A stretch of 38,161 bases of DNA from Spirochaetales bacterium (GTDB lineage Bacteria; Spirochaetota; Spirochaetia; SZUA-6; DRHE01). Shown in pieces: positions 17,078 to 24,166 of the stretch. Each line of letters begins with the position of its first letter. The first letter of the stretch is position 1. The DNA is taken from assembly GCA_030615505.1 (NCBI GenBank), contig JAUWZD010000040.1:1-38161 (forward strand), written 5' to 3'. The notes beneath the pieces are model-generated. The model saw only the letters and a program-made list of their open reading frames with translations. It was not told where the DNA came from and made no database searches. The translations under genes and the position numbers were made by a program.

Positions 17078-18307
17078 ATGAAAAGAATTGGAATTGAAAA
17101 GATAAATCTATACGGAACATCTCTCTTCCTCGATCAAGTCAAACTGGCAGAGGCAAGGGGTAAGGATCCGGATAAAGTAGTGACTGATTTCCTGATCGAT
17201 GTCCGTTCCTTGAACCCCCCCTATGAAGATACAGTCACCATGGGCGCCAATGCAGCCGGACCAATGCTTACAGAAGAAGATAAAAGCTCAATCAGCATGC
17301 TGATTGTGGGTACAGAGGGTTCGGTTGATTTCGGCAAGCCCATCAGCACCAATATACACGGCGCCTTAAAGCTGACTCCAAATGTTAGGAATTTTGAAAC
17401 CAAGCATGCCTGTTACTGCGGGGTCGCTGCTTTAGATACGGCTCTGAACTGGATTGCATCCGGTCTGAACAGGGGAAAAAAGGCCTTAGTTATAACCACA
17501 GATTTCAGCAGAATGCACCTCAATACCAAGGAAGAATTTGTCATGGGCGGGGTTGCTGCAGCATTGCTGGTCAGTGAGAATCCAAAGGTAATCGAATACG
17601 AGCTGGTAAAGAAGGGAAGCTGGACAACCAATGTCTATGATACCTTCAGACCGAGCGCCAGGCATGAGGTGGGCAATAATGAGATAAGCCTCTTCAGTTA
17701 TATCGATGCTTTAGAGGGCTCGTATGCAGATTATGTGAAGCAGTGCGGTAATTCAATTGATTTTGACACCCATTTCTCATATATCAATTATCACACTCCC
17801 TTCCCCGCCATGTCCTTTCAGGCTCACAGGACACTATGCAATATTGCAAGACCGAGAAAAAAGGCCGAAGTCAAGGAGAGCTTTCAAAAAAAGGTATTTC
17901 CTACCCTCCTCTATTCCCGGAAAGTTGGGAGCACCTATGGGGCAAGCAACTTTGTCGGTTTGTGCGCATTGATGGAGAGTATAAATACTCTGAAAGCAGG
18001 TGACCGTGTAGGCTTTTTCACCTATGGCTCAGGTGCAATAGGAGAATTCTACAGCGGGCTCATCTGCCCGGAAGCTCAAGTTACTATTAAAAGCCTGAAC
18101 CTTGACGGACATTTCGATTCAAGGAGAGAGGTCAGTGTAGAAGAATATGAAATGATCGAGAAAATCCGGGAAAGCTATATTGAAAATCCCAACTTCGCTC
18201 CAGATTTTTCAATCCTCGATAACTGGTACGATGCACACTACAGAGACAGGGGATACCTTGTTCTGAAAGAGGTAAAGGACTTTTATCGAACATACGAATG
18301 GAGCTAG
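17078..18307 (+). CDS. HMG-CoA-synthase-like enzyme for polyketide beta-branching (PksG/MupH/CurD type)
   Basis: A 409-residue HMG-CoA synthase homologue. The catalytic set is visible: Glu80 (IVGTEGSVDFGKP), Cys112 (ETKHACYCGVAAL), His239 (YHTPFPAMSFQAHR) and the C-terminal FFTYGSGAIGEFYSG. In polyketide pathways such enzymes add the methyl carbon of acetyl-ACP to a beta-ketoacyl-ACP, giving an HMG-like intermediate that becomes a beta-methyl or methylene branch. A mevalonate pathway role is possible in principle. The directly following ECH1 and ECH2 genes, the ACP and the absence of HMG-CoA reductase or mevalonate kinases favour beta-branching. It starts 20 bases after the ketoreductase. Confidence 0.88.
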   Translation: MKRIGIEKINLYGTSLFLDQVKLAEARGKDPDKVVTDFLIDVRSLNPPYEDTVTMGANAAGPMLTEEDKSSISMLIVGTEGSVDFGKPISTNIHGALKLTPNVRNFETKHACYCGVAALDTALNWIASGLNRGKKALVITTDFSRMHLNTKEEFVMGGVAAALLVSENPKVIEYELVKKGSWTTNVYDTFRPSARHEVGNNEISLFSYIDALEGSYADYVKQCGNSIDFDTHFSYINYHTPFPAMSFQAHRTLCNIARPRKKAEVKESFQKKVFPTLLYSRKVGSTYGASNFVGLCALMESINTLKAGDRVGFFTYGSGAIGEFYSGLICPEAQVTIKSLNLDGHFDSRREVSVEEYEMIEKIRESYIENPNFAPDFSILDNWYDAHYRDRGYLVLKEVKDFYRTYEWS

Positions 18308-18311
18308 AGCA

Positions 18312-19130
18312 TTGCCGTCCGTAACTCATTATACTGATTCTCAAGCTGCCGTAATCACACTCAACAAGAGTGAAGAGGGCAACCGCCTTGACCTTGAAAC
18401 CCTGGAACATCTCTCCTCTACATTCAATAAATCTTCCCTGGATAATAACGTACGGGTAATTCTCCTTCGTTCCAATGGAAATACATTCTGCACGGGAATG
18501 GACCTGGTTCAATTACAGAACCTTAAAGCAGGAATGGACAGGGCTGAGAAAGCGCTGTCCCTCTATGTTGATCTGCTCTCAGCTATCTATAACTCTCCTA
18601 AACCTGTAATATGCCTGGTAAACGGCGATGTTAAAGCGGGTGGCGTAGGTTTAATGTCTGCCTGCGATATAATTATAGCCTCAAATGATTCCAATTTTGA
18701 ATTAAGTGAGGTGCTCTTTGGGCTCATTCCCGCTAATGTGCTCCCCTATCTATTCTCTCTGCGGATCACGCCCCAGAAGGCGCGGTACCTGATCCTAAGC
18801 TCCAAGAGGATCTCGGCCGCGGAGGCTCACCGCCTTAATTTGGTGGATGAAATCTTTCCCCGGCACGAACTGGAGAAGGCTGTACGAACCGTGATTAAGA
18901 GGCTCTTCCGCTCCTCTCCCGGGGCTTTAGCAGAAACCAAGGCCTTTACTAAGATGCTTCTTGGAAAGGAGCTCGATACGGCAAGAGAGCTGGCCAAAGA
19001 GAAGCTGCTTGAGCTGATAAAGCGCCCTGAAGTTATACATGCGGTTACCGCCTTCAATGAAGGAAGCGTTCCTGACTGGTTCGGCCGTTACAGGCCGCAA
19101 AAAGAGATTGTCCCCGGGGTGGAAACATGA
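18312..19130 (+). CDS. Enoyl-CoA hydratase-like protein, ECH1 type (HMG-ACP dehydratase)
   Basis: A 272-residue crotonase-fold protein: oxyanion-hole segments FCTGMDLVQLQN (about 59-70) and VNGDVKAGGVGLMSACDI (103-120), and a catalytic-type Glu133 in FELSEVLFGLIPANVL. This pattern matches the PksH/CurE/TaX-type dehydratases that remove water from HMG-ACP to give methylglutaconyl-ACP. The start is TTG at 18312, five bases after the HMGS stop, with GGAG a suitable distance upstream inside the HMGS gene. Its end overlaps the ECH2 start by four bases (ATGA), a sign of translational coupling. The role is assigned from family and cassette order. Confidence 0.83.
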   Translation: MPSVTHYTDSQAAVITLNKSEEGNRLDLETLEHLSSTFNKSSLDNNVRVILLRSNGNTFCTGMDLVQLQNLKAGMDRAEKALSLYVDLLSAIYNSPKPVICLVNGDVKAGGVGLMSACDIIIASNDSNFELSEVLFGLIPANVLPYLFSLRITPQKARYLILSSKRISAAEAHRLNLVDEIFPRHELEKAVRTVIKRLFRSSPGALAETKAFTKMLLGKELDTARELAKEKLLELIKRPEVIHAVTAFNEGSVPDWFGRYRPQKEIVPGVET

Positions 19131-19876
19131 AAAGAAAAATCTGCTTAAGCGTGCAGGATACAGGTATTGCCCGTCTTAAGATGAATGACAGTGAAGGAAA
19201 AAATATCTTTACTAAGGAATTTATAAATGAGTTTGTCCATGCCCTGGATGAGCTTGAAAACATTTATAAGCCAAAGGTACTTATCCTGCACGGTCTGGAT
19301 GATGTGTTCTGCGGCGGTGCCGAAAAGGAAACCCTGATCGATCTCTGCGACGGCAAGATTGTCGTGATTGATCTCATATTATCGGAGAGACTGGTGAATC
19401 TCCCCTTCCCGGTAATCGCGGCCATGGAGGGCCATGCAATGGGAGGCGGCCTGGTGGTAGGGCTCTGCTGTGACATAGTGATTGCAGCCAGGGAGAGCCG
19501 CTACGGGTCGGTGTTCATGTCCATGGGCTTTACACCGGGTATGGGCTGCACAACCCTGCTCTCAGAATTGGTCGGTCCCTACATTGCCAATGAGATGATG
19601 TTCACGGGTAGGCGCTTTCGGGGAAGCGAGCTTGCAGGCAAAGGGACCCATATCAATTACATTCTCCCTAAAAGCGAGGTCCTTCAGAAAGCCGGGGATT
19701 TAGCTTTACAGATAAGTGAGAAGAATGTAAAATCACTCTACCTTTTGAAATATACGTTGGGCGCAAAGAAGAAGAAGCTCTTAATAGACGCCAGGCTTCA
19801 GGAAGACCTTATGCACCGCATAACTTTTGCATTTCCTGAAACCAAAAAGACGATTAACGAACTTTATGTGGAATAA
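19127..19876 (+). CDS. Enoyl-CoA hydratase-like protein, ECH2 type (methylglutaconyl-ACP decarboxylase)
   Basis: A 249-residue crotonase-fold protein: VFCGGAEKETL (60-70), AMEGHAMGGGLVVGLCCDI (99-117) and the signature MGFTPGMGCT (133-142). That last motif is typical of PksI/CurF-ECH2/TaY decarboxylases rather than of beta-oxidation hydratases. These enzymes decarboxylate methylglutaconyl-ACP to a 3-methylcrotonyl-type thioester and so finish the beta-branch. With HMGS and ECH1 directly upstream, the three core cassette enzymes lie in order. Whether an alpha,beta or beta,gamma double bond results cannot be predicted here. Confidence 0.85.
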   Translation: MKRKICLSVQDTGIARLKMNDSEGKNIFTKEFINEFVHALDELENIYKPKVLILHGLDDVFCGGAEKETLIDLCDGKIVVIDLILSERLVNLPFPVIAAMEGHAMGGGLVVGLCCDIVIAARESRYGSVFMSMGFTPGMGCTTLLSELVGPYIANEMMFTGRRFRGSELAGKGTHINYILPKSEVLQKAGDLALQISEKNVKSLYLLKYTLGAKKKKLLIDARLQEDLMHRITFAFPETKKTINELYVE

Positions 19877-19884
19877 GATCATTT

Positions 19885-20691
19885 ATGATACAGATCGATC
19901 TGAGCGGAAATGTAGTACTCATCACCGGCGGCACAAAGGGGATTGGACGGGCTGCTGCTTTGAGCTTTGCCCAGGCCGGGGCGAAATGCTTTCTTACCTA
20001 TAAATGGGGAAGCGCGGATATAGAAGAAATCCAAAGGGAGTTTGAGGCAGAAGGCGCTGAAATTCCAGTAGTTCTCCCGGCCGATGTATCCGTAGAAGAG
20101 GATACGGATCATCTGATGGAAGAGATCGGTAAAACAGAAAAAAGGGTCGATATTTTTATAAGCAATGTAGGCTTTGCCCTGCGCACCATGTCCCTGGATG
20201 ATTACAAGAAACGTTCTCTCTATAAAACCCTGGATTACAGTACCTGGCCTATTATTGAATACTGCCGGAAAATAAAAAAGAGTTTCGGCAGCTATCCCCA
20301 TAATATCGTAGCTGTATCGAGCGACGGGCCGGATCATTTCTACCGGGGATACGACTTTGTGGCTGCTTCCAAATCTCTTTTAGAGTTTTTCTCAAAGTAT
20401 CTTTCCGTACATCTCTTCAGAGAAGGGAGCAGAGTCAATGTGATCCGTTTCGGTATGGTAGAAACGGAATCCTTTCAGGCTGTTTTCGGTAAAGAGTTCT
20501 TTAACTATATTTTAGAGAATGGTGTTCAGGAGGGAATGCTTTTGACACCTGAAACTTGCGGAAAAGCGGTTTTAGCACTCTGCAGCGGACTGCTGGATGC
20601 AGTGAATGGGCAGATTATCACTGTTGATTACGGTCTGCCCTTTCAGGATAACATCATGATGCGTTATCTTGAATCTAAAGAGGTGAAATAG
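19885..20691 (+). CDS. SDR with Y-x6-K motif, probable FabL/FabI-type enoyl-ACP reductase
   Basis: A 268-residue SDR: GGTKGIGRAAALSFAQAG binds NAD(P), and SNVGF stands where NNAG is usual. The catalytic pair is not Y-x3-K. The position four before Lys163 is Val, and instead Tyr156 is separated from Lys163 by six residues (RGYDFVAASK). Y-x6-K is the hallmark of SDR enoyl-ACP reductases FabI and FabL. The surroundings (VAVSS before it, ASKSLLEFFSKYLSVHL after it) are more FabL-like than FabI-like. The expected role is the last reduction of each elongation cycle, or reduction of the branched enoyl group. An automated label would probably be just 'SDR oxidoreductase'. Confidence 0.75.
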   Translation: MIQIDLSGNVVLITGGTKGIGRAAALSFAQAGAKCFLTYKWGSADIEEIQREFEAEGAEIPVVLPADVSVEEDTDHLMEEIGKTEKRVDIFISNVGFALRTMSLDDYKKRSLYKTLDYSTWPIIEYCRKIKKSFGSYPHNIVAVSSDGPDHFYRGYDFVAASKSLLEFFSKYLSVHLFREGSRVNVIRFGMVETESFQAVFGKEFFNYILENGVQEGMLLTPETCGKAVLALCSGLLDAVNGQIITVDYGLPFQDNIMMRYLESKEVK

Positions 20692-20715
20692 CGCCAGGTT
20701 TTTCACCTGGTGTTT
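20681..20715 (+). promoter_or_regulatory. Two mutually exclusive hairpins before the acyl carrier protein gene
   Basis: aggtgaaa (20681-20688) pairs perfectly with tttcacct (20701-20708). Alternatively ccaggt (20694-20699) pairs with acctgg (20705-20710), followed by tgttttt. The two stems share bases, so only one can form. The second plus its T-run looks like a weak intrinsic terminator and the first like an anti-terminator overlapping the end of the reductase gene. This could set ACP levels or be an RNA processing site. Confidence 0.45.
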
Positions 20716-20742
20716 TTATATTACAAAATCAAGGAGAAATGT

Positions 20743-20988
20743 ATGACAAAAGAGAGAGTAATAGAGGTTATTAAGAACAATATTATTGAGAATCTTGACG
20801 ATCTGGAAGTGGATGATATCGATCCGCAGAAATCCATGAAGGACTACGGCGCAAACAGCCTGGATATGATTGAGGTTGTATCATGTTCCATGCGCGAGCT
20901 GAAGATTAAAATCCCCAGGTCAGAACTGGCTGATATTGCCAATATTGACCATCTGGCCGATAAGTTCATGGATTATGTAGATAAGTAG
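20743..20988 (+). CDS. Acyl carrier protein
   Basis: An 81-residue ACP carrying growing chains on a phosphopantetheine arm at the serine of GANSLDMIEVV (about residue 46). The usual D of the DSL motif is N. A G-A-N-S-(L/I)-D form is familiar from donor ACPs of HMGS cassettes, but with only one ACP in the cluster this one would have to serve several steps. The ATG at 20743 is chosen because AAGGAG lies directly upstream; an upstream start at 20710 would add a non-family leader. It sits between the enoyl reductase and the alpha-oxoamine synthase, whose start is one base after its stop, so ACP-bound acyl chains are probable substrates of that enzyme. Confidence 0.92.
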   Translation: MTKERVIEVIKNNIIENLDDLEVDDIDPQKSMKDYGANSLDMIEVVSCSMRELKIKIPRSELADIANIDHLADKFMDYVDK

Positions 20989-20989
20989 C

Positions 20990-22246
20990 ATGCCTGATGT
21001 ATTAAGCTACAGCCTGGCTGATTTCTTCTATACTGATAATCCGGATGTTCTCTCACCTCCGGAAGATTTTCTAGAATGGATCAACCACCCAAGGGTCAGA
21101 CAGTGTTTCAGTTTTTTCGAGCAGCAGCTCCTGGCCGCGCCAAGAACATCCACAGAGATACTGAGCAATATTGATAATAAGAGAAGGAAGATAATAAATC
21201 TTACCTCCTACAATTACCTTGGTCTATCTTCTCACCCTGAAGTAATTCAGGCTGCAAAAGAGGCGCTCGATCAGTATGGATTGGGCGCTTCCGGCGCCCC
21301 CCTATTATCAGGAACCTTTGACCTTCACGCGCGATTCGCCAGGATGCTGGCTGATTTTAAGCAGAAGGAGGACTGCCTTCTCTACTCCAGCGGCCTGGGC
21401 GGGAATATGGGCGCTATCCAGGGAATATTGAGAAAAGGGGATATGTTTATCCTGGATGAGAAGTGCCATAAGAGCCTTGTAGACGGCGGAACTCTATCTG
21501 GAGCTAAGATGCTCTTCTTTGAGCATAACAACCCCGATTCTTTAGCCATGATGCTTGAGAAAAGCAGGGGTAAGAGAGTCATGGTCGCGGTCGAAGGTGT
21601 GTATTCCATGGACGGCGACTTAGTAAAATTAAAGGATATCGTTGAGGTCTGCGATCAGTATAAAGCCGCTATCTATATTGATGAAGCCCATTCAACCCTC
21701 ATGTTCGGTCCCAACGGCAGGGGTGTTGCTGAACACTTCGGTCTTGAGCATAAAATGGGAGTCAGCTTCGGTACTTTGAGCAAATCCTTCGGGGGTGTGG
21801 GAGGCTTCGTCTGCTCTAATGCCGATCTTATCAGCTATTTAAAGTGCTACTCCTCTCCGTGGAACTTCTCATGCGCGTCCTCGCCTCCCGTAGTAGCCGG
21901 TTTAATTAAAGCCCTGGAGGTGGCTACCCGCGATTCTTCGCTCCGGGATAAGATGTGGCAGAATGTGGCCTATTTTAAAAAAAGGCTTGTTGATCTTAAG
22001 CTCGATATAGGGCAGACCGAATCCCAGGTTATACCCATAATTATAGGCTCCTCCGGGGAGAAGCTCATGAGCTTTGCCTGGGAAATTCAAAAGCGCGGGC
22101 TCTTCCTTCAACCGGTTGATTTTCCCGCTGTGCCTGCGGAATCAAGAAGATTCAGGATTTCCGTTTCGTCCCAGCTAACTCAGGCTGAAATGGATGAGGC
22201 TCTGAACATTATCGAGGATGTTATTGCTAAGGGCTTAAAATCCTGA
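20990..22246 (+). CDS. PLP-dependent alpha-oxoamine synthase, serine palmitoyltransferase-like
   Basis: A 418-residue fold-type I PLP enzyme: NLTSYNYLGLSSHPEV, LYSSGLGGNMGAI, His160 stacking on PLP (DEKCHKSL), D231-E-A-H234 and the PLP lysine Lys265 in GTLSKSFGGVGGF. These positions agree with those I recall for bacterial serine palmitoyltransferase (His159, Asp231, His234, Lys265). The SKSFGGVGGF.CSN stretch is closer to SPT than to BioF or KBL, and the 65-residue N-terminal extension also fits. The enzyme should condense an amino acid with an acyl thioester, losing CO2 and releasing the chain as an alpha-aminoketone. The amino acid cannot be predicted. BioF is the main alternative, but no other biotin gene is nearby. 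Confidence 0.85.
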   Translation: MPDVLSYSLADFFYTDNPDVLSPPEDFLEWINHPRVRQCFSFFEQQLLAAPRTSTEILSNIDNKRRKIINLTSYNYLGLSSHPEVIQAAKEALDQYGLGASGAPLLSGTFDLHARFARMLADFKQKEDCLLYSSGLGGNMGAIQGILRKGDMFILDEKCHKSLVDGGTLSGAKMLFFEHNNPDSLAMMLEKSRGKRVMVAVEGVYSMDGDLVKLKDIVEVCDQYKAAIYIDEAHSTLMFGPNGRGVAEHFGLEHKMGVSFGTLSKSFGGVGGFVCSNADLISYLKCYSSPWNFSCASSPPVVAGLIKALEVATRDSSLRDKMWQNVAYFKKRLVDLKLDIGQTESQVIPIIIGSSGEKLMSFAWEIQKRGLFLQPVDFPAVPAESRRFRISVSSQLTQAEMDEALNIIEDVIAKGLKS

Positions 22247-22258
22247 TTAAAAAAAAGC

Positions 22259-22786
22259 ATGGATTATGATAAACTTTTAAGACAGCATAGAAAAAAGTCT
22301 TTAGTTAATCTAGAAGATGTGAGTCACAAAATCGATCTTGGCAGGGAAGAGATTAAAAGAATAATCCCCCACCGGGAGCCTTTTCTCTTAGTCGATCGAA
22401 TTACAGGTATTGATTTTTCCCGTGAGCTTATTACAGGATCCAGAATAATCAAAGAGAATGATCCTGTATTTCAGGGTCATTTCCCTGAATACCCCGTATA
22501 TCCCGGATGCCTTGAAATCGAAATGATAGGCCAGTTAGGCCTCTGCATGCAGTATTTCCTGAAGAATCGTACAACTAAAATCCACGATAATGCCAGTCCT
22601 GCTCCGGTAAGAGCCACCCGGGTTGTGGGAGCATACTTTTTGGAGCCTCTCCTTCCCGAAATGGAAGTTATTTTAATAGCGAAGAAGCTTGAATATGACG
22701 GCTTTTTTGCAAAAATGATCGGACAGGCTATAATTGATGGTAAGGTATGCTGTGTATCAATCGGAGAGGTCTGCTTCCTCGATTAA
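22259..22786 (+). CDS. 3-hydroxyacyl-ACP dehydratase (FabZ-like)
   Basis: A 175-residue hot-dog-fold dehydratase. The catalytic His38 lies in IIPHREPFLLVDRI, and Glu88 in FPEYPVYPGCLEIEMIGQ occupies the FabZ glutamate position. The N-terminal 30 residues are an extra segment compared with FabZ (about 145 residues). It supplies the dehydration step of the elongation cycle. It is the last gene of the plus-strand run, 12 bases after the alpha-oxoamine synthase, and overlaps the end of the convergent KS2 gene by four bases. Confidence 0.85.
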   Translation: MDYDKLLRQHRKKSLVNLEDVSHKIDLGREEIKRIIPHREPFLLVDRITGIDFSRELITGSRIIKENDPVFQGHFPEYPVYPGCLEIEMIGQLGLCMQYFLKNRTTKIHDNASPAPVRATRVVGAYFLEPLLPEMEVILIAKKLEYDGFFAKMIGQAIIDGKVCCVSIGEVCFLD

Positions 22787-24048
22787 GAGGTAAATCTGGA
22801 AATAACCAGGGCTGCGTTCTGTCCGCCGAACCCGAAGCTATCGGAGAGAATGTGATCGACCTTTGCTTCCATAGGTTTATTTTTCACTACGTTCAGATTG
22901 ATCTCAGGATCCTGTTCAAACTGATTGATTGTAGGATGAATAACACCCTGCTTTAAAGTGAGGATGGCTGCAATTGCTTCAACTCCGCCCGCTGCACCGA
23001 GCAGGTGGCCCACCATTGACTTGGTGCTGTGTACCGGAACTTTTGTAGCATAGTCTTTAAATATTTTATTTATAGCAATACATTCAATTAAATCCCCAAG
23101 CGGAGTGGAGGTCGCATGCCCATTAATAAGACCGATATCTTCCGGATCGAGTCTTGCAAAAGCTAAAGCGTTCTGAACTGCCTGGACCGCACCCCGGCCC
23201 TCAGGATGCGGAGCAACCAGGTCATGGGCATCGCTGCTGAAACCGAATCCGGTAATCTCTCCGTAGATACGAGCTCGGCGCCTCTTCGCATGCTCCAGTT
23301 CTTCAAGGCAGAGAACACCCGCTCCCTCGCTCAATACAAATCCATCCCGGCTCTTATCAAAGGGTCTGCTCGCCGTATGGGGCGAATCATTCCGTTCAGA
23401 CAGCGCCATTATATTTCCGAATCCAGCGATACCATTGGCAGAAATCGCAGCTTCTGAGCCCCCTGCAAATATTGCATCTGCCATTCCCATCTTTATGAGA
23501 AACACAGCTAAGCCTATGGCATGATTGCTGGTTGCACAGGCCGAGTTTACAGAAAAACTCGGGCCCTGTAGATTCCACTCCTGGGCAAAGTAGCTTGAAC
23601 CTGTATTGGGAATGGCATTGATAATATAGAAGGGAGAGACAGCCTGCATACCCTCATTGATGATTCTCTTTACATTATCGTAATTGGCTATTACACCGCC
23701 GTCCCCGGAACCAATGATTGTTCCATAGCGATGAGGCGCCTTCTCGATTTCAATTCCCGAATCTTCAATTGCCTGGCATCCCGCCACATGAGCCAGTATT
23801 ATGTAGCGGTCTAGGCGTCTACTCATTTTCTTATCTTTAAAGTATCTTGAGAGATCGGGAAAATCTACCTCTCCTGCAATTTTTACGCTGTAATCGTTTG
23901 AATCAAAATTTGTAATCAAGCGAACACCGGATTTCCCCTTGATGAGATTATCCCAATATTCCTCCACCGTATTCCCTATGGGATTTATGGTACCTAGTCC
24001 GGTTATAACAACACGTACTTCGTGAGGATTCTTTTGATCGTTTCTCAT
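22783..24048 (-). CDS. Beta-ketoacyl-ACP synthase II-like (KS2, FabF family)
   Basis: A 421-residue KAS II: VRVVITGLGTINPIGNTVEE, nucleophile Cys171 (VNSACATSNHAIG), His311 (NGHATSTPLGD), His348 (TKSMVGHLLGAAGG) and C-terminal SFGFGGQNAALV, all canonical. It is closer to standard FabF than KS1 is, so KS2 may do ordinary elongation while KS1 handles a special step. It is encoded opposite to the operon, tail to tail with the dehydratase (the stop codons interleave), and divergent from the PPTase. Its own promoter lies directly at the start codon, with no ribosome binding site visible, suggesting a leaderless message. Confidence 0.88.
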   Translation of the reverse strand: MRNDQKNPHEVRVVITGLGTINPIGNTVEEYWDNLIKGKSGVRLITNFDSNDYSVKIAGEVDFPDLSRYFKDKKMSRRLDRYIILAHVAGCQAIEDSGIEIEKAPHRYGTIIGSGDGGVIANYDNVKRIINEGMQAVSPFYIINAIPNTGSSYFAQEWNLQGPSFSVNSACATSNHAIGLAVFLIKMGMADAIFAGGSEAAISANGIAGFGNIMALSERNDSPHTASRPFDKSRDGFVLSEGAGVLCLEELEHAKRRRARIYGEITGFGFSSDAHDLVAPHPEGRGAVQAVQNALAFARLDPEDIGLINGHATSTPLGDLIECIAINKIFKDYATKVPVHSTKSMVGHLLGAAGGVEAIAAILTLKQGVIHPTINQFEQDPEINLNVVKNKPMEAKVDHILSDSFGFGGQNAALVISRFTS

Positions 24049-24056
24049 GATTCGAT

Positions 24057-24085
24057 ATTCAATAGATAAATAAGCACTTTGTCAA
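24057..24085 (-). promoter_or_regulatory. Promoter of the KS2 gene
   Basis: On the minus strand TTGACA (24085-24080), a 17-base spacer and TTGAAT (24062-24057). The predicted start near 24050 is two bases from the ATG at 24048, which predicts a leaderless mRNA. Confidence 0.5.
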
Positions 24086-24127
24086 TACACTGATTAGTCC
24101 CTGGGAAAAACAGGATAATAACGGGAT

Positions 24128-24156
24128 TTGACAATAATCTGAAATTCTCTGATAGT
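24128..24156 (+). promoter_or_regulatory. Promoter of the phosphopantetheinyl transferase gene
   Basis: TTGACA (24128-24133), a 17-base spacer and GATAGT (24151-24156). The predicted start near 24163 is only a few bases before the ATG at 24167. Confidence 0.5.
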
Positions 24157-24166
24157 AATAAGGAAT

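Noticed and set aside
17078-19876. HMGS and hydratase-like genes as mevalonate or leucine/beta-oxidation enzymes
   Set aside because: No HMG-CoA reductase, mevalonate kinase, acyl-CoA dehydrogenase or carboxylase is nearby. The GFTPGMG motif of the second hydratase and the ACP/KS context fit beta-branching better.
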